From Akkermansiaceae bacterium (GTDB lineage Bacteria > Verrucomicrobiota > Verrucomicrobiia > Verrucomicrobiales > Akkermansiaceae), in the NCBI GenBank assembly GCA_023301545.1, contig JALZUI010000070.1, positions 1-12,060 of the forward strand: DNA of 12,060 bases, written 5' to 3'. Each line of letters begins with the position of its first letter. The first letter of the stretch is position 1. The position numbers were made by a program, and so were the translations under genes. Below, one piece after another: positions 7,498 through 12,060 of the stretch. The notes below the pieces were generated by a model. It had not been told where the DNA came from. It ran no database searches and was given only the letters and a program-made list of their open reading frames with translations.

Positions 7498-7513
7498 AGA
7501 TATGATTTGCCAT
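7463..7513 (-). CDS. Possible 16-codon upstream ORF overlapping the regulator start
   Basis: Reads MANHIYGVARSIKTSI, then TGA. Its ATG (7513-7511) is five bases after GAAGGGG, a much better ribosome site than the regulator gene itself has. It begins 16 bases ahead of the regulator's ATG in a different frame and ends 35 bases inside that gene. It could tune translation of the regulator by coupling or competition. No homology can be judged for so short a peptide, and it may be chance. Confidence 0.25.
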   Translation of the reverse strand: MANHIYGVARSIKTSI

Positions 7514-7532
7514 AATCACCCCTTCTTGGCAA
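7507..7532. promoter_or_regulatory. Operator-like inverted repeat in the divergent gap
   Basis: TTGCCA (7507-7512) and TGGCAA (7527-7532) are exact inverted half-sites separated by 14 bases, so their centres are 20 bases (about two helical turns) apart on one DNA face. They lie between the CII-like regulator and the divergent small gene ahead of bioA, the natural place for an autoregulatory operator. Lambda CII recognises TTGC repeats, but this protein belongs to another CII family, so that resemblance is only suggestive. Confidence 0.35.
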
Positions 7533-7574
7533 GTTCTCCTTTGATCGAAAAATCTCATTAAACCCCCTACTCTC

Positions 7575-7844
7575 ATGCAAACACACGAATGGAAAGTTGA
7601 AACAGACGAAGGCCGACGCTACTACCGCGCATACTACCATGCGAAACGCTGGTCGATGTCTACAACTCTACAAACCGATCCTGATTGGGATGAAGATATC
7701 GAAGTCAGCCAAGAGCTCTGGCAAGAACTCCGCAACCAACTTTGGAATAAATACCAACGTGGACGCTGTACTTGGAAAATCATCCGTGCAGTTGATGTCA
7801 TCCTAGAGAAAGAGTTCGGCGTCGAACCTCCCGTCAAACCCTAG
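7575..7844 (+). CDS. Small conserved-looking protein of unknown function ahead of bioA
   Basis: An 89-residue soluble protein that I cannot assign. It is rich in aromatic and charged residues (HEWKVETDEGRRYYRAYYHA near the start; seven Trp, of which LWQELRNQLWNK holds two) and has no cysteine cluster, signal peptide or membrane helix apart from a lone Cys in GRCTWK. The aromatic/charged pattern suggests a compact alpha/beta domain. Its stop is only 12 bases before the bioA ATG, so the two are likely cotranscribed. It starts 77 bases from the divergent CII-like regulator and may be controlled by it. No Shine-Dalgarno sequence precedes the ATG. Its codon use resembles that of the neighbours, and the spacing argues that it is real. 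A role in biotin metabolism would be guilt by association only. Confidence 0.7.
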   Translation: MQTHEWKVETDEGRRYYRAYYHAKRWSMSTTLQTDPDWDEDIEVSQELWQELRNQLWNKYQRGRCTWKIIRAVDVILEKEFGVEPPVKP

Positions 7845-7856
7845 GCCACCTCCTTC

Positions 7857-9140
7857 ATGAGTACTCGTGACCTGATAGCGCTTGACTGGAAACACTGTTG
7901 GCACCCCTTCACTCCACAAGATGAATGGTGTCAAAAAGATCCTCTCATGCTCGAATCAGGTCAAGGCGTTTGGCTGACCGATTCAGAAGGTCGCTCCTAT
8001 ATTGATGGAAATTCTTCGATCTGGACAAACCTGCACGGCCATAACCACCCAGACCTCAATGCCGCTGCCGTTGCCCAACTCAATAAGGTCGCACACACCT
8101 CTTATTTAGGCTACGCCCACCCGCAGGCTTCGACGCTAGCCGCTAAGCTCTGCCAGTTTTTTCCTGAGCACACGCTCACCCGTTGCTTTTTCTCCGATGA
8201 CGGCTCTACGGCGGTCGAAGTAGCCATGAAAATGTCGCTTCAGTCCCGTCTGCAATCTAATGCGTCCGAACGCCAAGGATTCATCTGCTTCCAAAACTCC
8301 TACCACGGTGACACCATGGGAGCGGCTTCCCTCGGTGGTGTCCCTCTCTTCATTGACCGCTTTGCTAAACTCGGCCTCCCTGTGCACCGAGCCAGTCAGT
8401 TTTCTGACCTCCTAAACCTTAGCGAGCAAGAGCTCAGCACCATCACGGCACTCATAATCGAGCCCATCATCCAAGGAGTGAATCAAATGACCCCTTGGCC
8501 AACTGGCATGCTCGCCCAACTCCGAGCCTGGACTTCCCAGCATGGCATCCATCTCATTCTCGACGAAGTCATGACAGGGTTTGGACGGACGGGTAAAATG
8601 TTTGCCTGCCAGCATGAGGACGTCATTCCTGACTTTCTCTGCCTCGCCAAAGGGCTAACTGCAGGCTACCTCCCGATGGCAGCCACGCTCACTACCGAAC
8701 AAATTTACGAGACCTTTCTCGGCCCTCGTGAGCATGCCTTTTACTACGGACACAGCTATACCGCAAACCAACTAGGTTGCGCGCTAGCGTTGGCCTCCTT
8801 AGACCTTTTTGAGCGCGAAAACACCCTTGCCCGAATCAAGAGCTTGAGTGCGTTCTTAGAGCAAGAATTGAACGCCCTCGCAGAGCGATGTCCCTACGTT
8901 TACGAGATTAGGCAAGTCGGTCTTGTTTCAGGAATCGAACTCCGTAAGACCGATGGCACAACCTTTGACCGCAGCGAACACATGGGCGAGCAAGTTTGCA
9001 GTAAAGCGCTCTCATACCAGCTCCTCACACGCCCGATCCTAGACACGATCGTCTTCATGCCTCCATACTGCATCACCGAAGCCGAAATCACGCTCTCAGT
9101 TCAAGCGATTGAGCAAGCGATTAGTGAAGTCATCGCATAA
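7857..9140 (+). CDS. bioA: Adenosylmethionine-8-amino-7-oxononanoate aminotransferase (DAPA synthase)
   Basis: A 427-residue class III PLP aminotransferase of biotin synthesis that converts KAPA (8-amino-7-oxononanoate) to 7,8-diaminononanoate, normally with S-adenosylmethionine as amino donor; cytoplasmic. Visible: WHPFTPQDEW (15-24), GNSSIWTNLHGHNHP (51-65), SDDGSTAVEVAMKM (113-126), NSYHGDTMG (147-155), LDEVMTGFGRTG (235-246) with Asp236 binding the pyridine nitrogen, and catalytic Lys265 in CLAKGLTAGYLPMA. Length fits BioA. The first substrate-pocket motif reads SSIW rather than the SSWW of E. coli BioA, a change that may bear on the amino donor, since some relatives use lysine. No bioB, bioF or bioD is adjacent. 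It follows the 89-residue gene by 12 bases without a ribosome site, suggesting coupling, and runs convergently into the squalene synthase gene with a 25-base gap and no clear terminator. Confidence 0.94.
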   Translation: MSTRDLIALDWKHCWHPFTPQDEWCQKDPLMLESGQGVWLTDSEGRSYIDGNSSIWTNLHGHNHPDLNAAAVAQLNKVAHTSYLGYAHPQASTLAAKLCQFFPEHTLTRCFFSDDGSTAVEVAMKMSLQSRLQSNASERQGFICFQNSYHGDTMGAASLGGVPLFIDRFAKLGLPVHRASQFSDLLNLSEQELSTITALIIEPIIQGVNQMTPWPTGMLAQLRAWTSQHGIHLILDEVMTGFGRTGKMFACQHEDVIPDFLCLAKGLTAGYLPMAATLTTEQIYETFLGPREHAFYYGHSYTANQLGCALALASLDLFERENTLARIKSLSAFLEQELNALAERCPYVYEIRQVGLVSGIELRKTDGTTFDRSEHMGEQVCSKALSYQLLTRPILDTIVFMPPYCITEAEITLSVQAIEQAISEVIA

Positions 9141-9165
9141 GTCTAGCCACTCTATACCGCTCTTT

Positions 9166-10098
9166 TCAAACCCCTAACAAGGCCTTGCCGAGTTCCGTAA
9201 AGACCTCTCCGCGGGTAATTTTAACCTTGCTAGAAGTACGTTCGCTCATCGGAGAATCTTGTAAGAGCGCTAAGGTTTTGAGCCCTAATTTAGCGGGAAG
9301 AATCGTAGCCACTTTTAAACGACCATTGCGAAGAGCTTTGGCGTAAGTTAGACCCTCCTCCAAATAAGATTTTGCCGTCTCCAACCACTGATCGGAGGCC
9401 TCTACAACCTCTGTAATTTCCATCCCACACTCAGGAATATAGATGCGGCCATTCGTGTAATCCTCGGGAATATCTCGAATGATATTAGTAAGCTGAAGCC
9501 CCTTACCGTAACTCCGTCCCGCTTTCATCATGGGCTCTAGATCGGCCTCGCTAATATATCCGTGATGAGCGAGGGCTTTGGTCCAGAACTCCCCTACGCA
9601 ACCCGCCACTTGATAGGTGTACTGCTCTAATCGATCTGCTTCGGCTACTTGTGTGAGTTTGTCGTCGGCTTGGAAGTAACTAAGATCCCACAACTGCCCC
9701 TCAATGATCGTGTGCACGACCTCTTTGATCATTGCACGTTCCTCATCACTAAACGCATCTAACGCTAAGAAAACAGCTTCCATCTCTTCCATCAGCAGGC
9801 GTTCGCCTTCATGCTTTTGCTCGGAAAACTGATCTTTAAACTGGATCAACAGCTCAGAACTAGCAGCACCTTTAGAGAAATCCTCGCGAAACAGCGCTAG
9901 GCAGTTTTGGCGCTCTTGCCAAGGTAGTGAAGCGGTATCAGCTATCGTGTCACTGGCACGGGCGAAGAGGTAAGCCAGCGAGATCATCTCTCTCAAATTG
10001 GCTGGGAGTAGACGCAGCGTTAAGTAAAATGAACGCGACACGCCTTTGACTAGAGCCTTATCGATCTTCTCTGCTTTCACTCCTCCACTCCACAACAC
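9166..10098 (-). CDS. Squalene/phytoene synthase family protein
   Basis: Head-to-head prenyl synthase that condenses two prenyl diphosphates (farnesyl to squalene or dehydrosqualene, or geranylgeranyl to phytoene), feeding hopanoid/sterol or carotenoid synthesis. Visible: SRSFYLTLRLLP (21-32), the first aspartate-rich motif LFARASDTIADT with D50 and D54, YTYQVAGCVGEFW (160-172), and the second motif LTNIIRDIPEDYTNGRIYIP (203-222) with D209 and D213. These residues bind the magnesium ions that hold the diphosphates. The 310-residue length is normal. The layout looks more like squalene synthase than phytoene synthase, but the product cannot be decided. The start is uncertain: no ATG is available near the N-terminus. 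GTG at 10098 follows AGGG, while GTG at 10080 (Val7) follows GGAGG almost directly. No other isoprenoid gene is adjacent. The gene diverges from sppA. Confidence 0.88.
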   Translation of the reverse strand: MLWSGGVKAEKIDKALVKGVSRSFYLTLRLLPANLREMISLAYLFARASDTIADTASLPWQERQNCLALFREDFSKGAASSELLIQFKDQFSEQKHEGERLLMEEMEAVFLALDAFSDEERAMIKEVVHTIIEGQLWDLSYFQADDKLTQVAEADRLEQYTYQVAGCVGEFWTKALAHHGYISEADLEPMMKAGRSYGKGLQLTNIIRDIPEDYTNGRIYIPECGMEITEVVEASDQWLETAKSYLEEGLTYAKALRNGRLKVATILPAKLGLKTLALLQDSPMSERTSSKVKITRGEVFTELGKALLGV

Positions 10099-10234
10099 CC
10101 AACCCTATTTAGCAATCTCTATCCTGATCGAGGCGTACTTTTCTCGCAGGCAATGGGAGCAAAGATAAAACAGGAGACTGAAGGGTCAGCATTAAACCTT
10201 GATTCCCAGAGCTCATTTGCGCAACATACATCTA

Positions 10235-11290
10235 ATGTCAAATCTACCGCACGCCACCCCAGAAGCAGCCGTTCCTCCAGTCATCGTCAAAAAAAGTAGT
10301 CCTTGGTGGATCGTGTGGCTCATCTTAGGCCCCATGGTCATTCTCGTAGGAGGATGCTCGCTCATGATAGGCTCTCTCTCTCGCATGCCAACCTCTAGCT
10401 TTGAAACCACCGCCAAAGGGTCATTCAAAGAAGACATTTACTACCAAGACGAATCGGCAGGCAGCAAGCTTGCGATCGTCTTTGTCGAAGGAGTAATCAC
10501 AGGAAAAAGCAGCCCTTACAGACCTTCGATGGAGGAAGTGGCCATCGACCAAATTAAACACGCCACGGAAGATGAATCGATCAAAGGACTCCTTCTCTAC
10601 CTCAACACCCCCGGCGGCGAAGTCACCGCCTCTGACAAGATCTATCACGCTGCTAAACAGTTCTCCGAAACGGGGCGCCCAGTAGTAGCCTACATGGACA
10701 CCGTCGCAGCCTCTGGCGGATACTACATCGCTTGTGCCGCCGATGAGATCATTGCGACCGAAACCACGATCACAGGAAGCATCGGTGTCATCCTAGGTGG
10801 GTATAATGCCAAAGAGCTGTTTGATAAAGTGGGAGTAAAAAGCCAATCGTTCAAATCAGGACCATTCAAGGACACCCTCAGCATGACACGCGAGATGCGT
10901 GAGGATGAGCAAGTTTACATCCAATCCCTCGTCGATGAAATGTATAACAAGTTTGCAGGAATCGTCTCCGACGCTCGTGACATCCCAATGGACACACTCA
11001 AAAACGGAATTGCCGACGGGCGTATCTTCCAAGGAACAACCGCTAAAGAAGTCGGATTAGTTGACGAAAACGGATACATTGAAGACGCGATCGAAGCCTT
11101 AAAAACCCGTGCCGAAATCACCGACGCCACCGTCGTGCAGTATTACACCGAGCGAGGAATCAACGACATCCTAGGAGTTCTAGGCGTCAAGGCTCAGGCA
11201 GAACCAAAGCTCACCGTTGATTGGGGACAAGGAACCTTCACCCAAAACCTAAAGCCCTTCGTTCCTTACATGGTTCTTTCAGGCTATTAA
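10235..11290 (+). CDS. sppA: Signal peptide peptidase SppA, membrane-anchored serine protease
   Basis: Membrane-bound protease of the S49 family that degrades signal peptides left in the membrane after secretion. From the ATG at 10235 it has 351 residues: a short cytoplasmic N-terminus, one transmembrane helix (about 24-47, WWIVWLILGPMVILVGG then CSLMIG), then the protease domain outside. The nucleophile is Ser160 in VAASGGYYIA, and the general base is Lys212 in SGPFKDT. The 52-residue spacing equals that of the Ser147/Lys199 dyad in the single-domain B. subtilis enzyme. LNTPGGEV (123-130) and TGSIGVI (180-186) form the oxyanion and substrate-pocket parts. It is the short, one-domain type rather than the E. 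coli double-domain type. A TTG 36 bases upstream is in frame but unlikely as a start, because it would add a charged extension. No Shine-Dalgarno sequence is seen. The gene diverges from the squalene synthase gene and ends at its own terminator. Confidence 0.94.
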   Translation: MSNLPHATPEAAVPPVIVKKSSPWWIVWLILGPMVILVGGCSLMIGSLSRMPTSSFETTAKGSFKEDIYYQDESAGSKLAIVFVEGVITGKSSPYRPSMEEVAIDQIKHATEDESIKGLLLYLNTPGGEVTASDKIYHAAKQFSETGRPVVAYMDTVAASGGYYIACAADEIIATETTITGSIGVILGGYNAKELFDKVGVKSQSFKSGPFKDTLSMTREMREDEQVYIQSLVDEMYNKFAGIVSDARDIPMDTLKNGIADGRIFQGTTAKEVGLVDENGYIEDAIEALKTRAEITDATVVQYYTERGINDILGVLGVKAQAEPKLTVDWGQGTFTQNLKPFVPYMVLSGY

Positions 11291-11319
11291 GAATCCCCCT
11301 CAACTCTCCGACACCCATC

Positions 11320-11352
11320 AACGCTACATCATTCGAGTTGTGGCGTTTTTTT
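11320..11352 (+). terminator. sppA intrinsic terminator
   Basis: AACGCTACA (11320-11328) pairs with TGTGGCGTT (11339-11347), with a single G-U pair, around a ten-base loop, followed by an uninterrupted T tract ending at 11352. It lies 29 bases after the sppA stop. Confidence 0.85.
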
Positions 11353-11400
11353 GGGGTCTGAAATTTCTTACCCACTGAAAGACTGTCATCATTTTTCACG

Positions 11401-11428
11401 TTAGCCCTTGGTCAGGGATGACTATACT
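11401..11428 (+). promoter_or_regulatory. Possible promoter for the small membrane protein gene
   Basis: TATACT (11423-11428) matches the -10 consensus at five of six positions, with TTAGCC (11401-11406) at a 16-base spacing as a poor -35. Transcription would begin about seven bases on, leaving a leader of only about eight bases before the ATG at 11443, too short for a ribosome site. It follows the sppA terminator, where a new promoter is needed. Confidence 0.35.
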
Positions 11429-11442
11429 GATACGATCATATC

Positions 11443-11784
11443 ATGAACCGATACTCGAAACTTGCTTGCTACCTAATAGGTTTTTTCTTAATTGGCAGGG
11501 TCGGAGCGATGATCGGGGATTTGTGGGTGAGTATGACCTATGGCCCAGTTCTCGAATATGAAGTCTCTAAAATATGGAGCGGCATTAGGGCTTTTCTGTT
11601 CAACTTTGTAAATCTAGGAGCAGCTATTTGGTTGCTTGCCGAAGCCAGAAGGGACGGTCAAAGTCGATTCCTCTGGGCCTTGATGCCTTTAGTTTTTGGC
11701 CTAACGGGATTAGTTTTGTATTTCCTGGTAGTAATCGGTCGAGACTTCCAAGAGCAGAGAACGGCGAAGACAGAACAAGAGTAG
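11443..11784 (+). CDS. Small three-helix membrane protein of unknown function
   Basis: A 113-residue protein with three likely transmembrane helices: about 6-27 (KLACYLIGFFLIGRVGAMIG), 48-66 (AFLFNFVNLGAAIWLLAEA) and 75-98 (FLWALMPLVFGLTGLVLYFL). A charged, hydrophilic C-terminal tail follows (RDFQEQRTAKTEQE). The last helix, preceded by Trp and containing a central Gly, recalls small inner-membrane proteins with a PLD-nuclease-type N-terminal module, but I would not assign it. Five of its eight arginine codons are AGA or AGG, which the neighbouring housekeeping genes almost never use, and the sequence is more AT-rich; this suggests weak codon selection or later acquisition. It has its own possible promoter and no ribosome site. 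The coding call rests on the open frame with consistent membrane topology. Confidence 0.65.
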   Translation: MNRYSKLACYLIGFFLIGRVGAMIGDLWVSMTYGPVLEYEVSKIWSGIRAFLFNFVNLGAAIWLLAEARRDGQSRFLWALMPLVFGLTGLVLYFLVVIGRDFQEQRTAKTEQE

Positions 11785-11935
11785 ATGAAATTATCGAGAT
11801 CTGCTTTTCTCCTTGAGCCTAAAATCGCTCTTTGTATTATAAGGATCAAGCAGTGAGATTAACCCATTACAACCAGCTAACTAAGCGAAGTGCAAATATC
11901 AGCACGGGTGAATGATCTAATACTATTCTGCAAAA

Positions 11936-12060
11936 ATGAAGACCAAAGCCTATGTCTTTCTAGCGACTTGTAACCTTCTTGCTGTTGCGCTATTCCTAAT
12001 GAATAACCAGTATATGCGGGGAACTTACCGTGAACACGTCGCAGCCCAAGCTCGGCTAGA
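11936..12060 (+). CDS. N-terminus of a membrane-anchored or secreted protein, cut by the window edge
   Basis: The ATG at 11936 opens a frame that stays open to the right edge (41 complete codons). It begins MKTKAYVFLATCNLLAVALF and continues with LMNNQYMRGTYREHVA. Two lysines followed by about 18 hydrophobic residues (5-22) form a signal anchor or signal peptide; the polar stretch after it would then lie outside the membrane. There is no small-residue peptidase site that I can see clearly, so an anchor is more likely. A TACTAT hexamer (11921-11926) lies nine bases before the ATG, giving a nearly leaderless message if it is a -10 element. Too little is present to name a family, and the frame could be shorter than it appears. 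Confidence 0.5.
   Translation, partial: MKTKAYVFLATCNLLAVALFLMNNQYMRGTYREHVAAQARL

Noticed and set aside
9141..9165. Terminator between convergent bioA and the squalene synthase gene
   Set aside because: The 25-base gap has no credible stem followed by a T run, so none is annotated.
10199..10234. Upstream TTG start extending sppA by 12 residues
   Set aside because: The ATG at 10235 gives a normal SppA N-terminus with a short cytoplasmic tail before the membrane helix. The extension has no ribosome site and no family support.
11785..11935. 23-codon frame beginning directly after the stop of the small membrane protein, in a 151-base gap
   Set aside because: The ATG at 11785 has no ribosome site and the peptide shows no recognisable feature. 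I see no RNA gene, repeat or terminator in this gap beyond the TACTAT hexamer noted above.

Overview
The window is a moderate-GC bacterial chromosome segment that reads as ordinary housekeeping DNA rather than an island. No phage structural genes, transposase, integrase, CRISPR array, rRNA or tRNA is visible, and no gene-free stretch exceeds about 150 bases. The gene set resembles the marine, Opitutae-like Verrucomicrobiota: a ClpX relative without a zinc finger, a chromosomal phage-CII-type regulator, an SppA, a squalene/phytoene synthase and sparse Shine-Dalgarno use. That placement is an inference from gene content, not from a marker gene.

Left part (1-2440): on the minus strand, a SulP-family anion transporter, cut by the window edge, lies downstream of a ClpX-like AAA+ unfoldase. 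An inverted repeat sits between them. The ClpX relative is the most unusual protein here: it lacks the N-terminal zinc domain, has a methionine-rich segment where ClpX has its RKH loop, and appears to carry a second, degenerate copy of the C-terminal small AAA domain.

Middle part (2441-6949): on the plus strand, an ABC-F ATPase is followed after 21 bases by a small protein with a low-complexity Pro/Ala/Glu tail. A strong terminator follows, then purB (purine synthesis). purB converges on a minus-strand branched-chain aminotransferase (ilvE), and the two are separated by two back-to-back terminator hairpins.

Right-middle part (6950-9140): a CII-like (CP76-type) DNA-binding protein is encoded on the minus strand upstream of ilvE. 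It is divergent from an 89-residue protein of unknown function that leads tightly into bioA (biotin synthesis). The 77-base divergent gap holds an operator-like inverted repeat and the start of a 16-codon upstream ORF, so this is the most plausible local regulatory circuit.

Right part (9141-12060): a squalene/phytoene synthase (minus) converges on bioA and diverges from sppA, a membrane-bound signal-peptide peptidase. sppA ends in a clear terminator. After it come a small three-helix membrane protein with atypical arginine codons and the start of another membrane-anchored protein running off the right edge.

No obvious new multi-gene system is present. The best leads are the rebuilt ClpX paralogue, the CII-like regulator locus next to bioA and ilvE, and the recurring lack of Shine-Dalgarno sequences, with some promoter-like hexamers almost touching the start codon.
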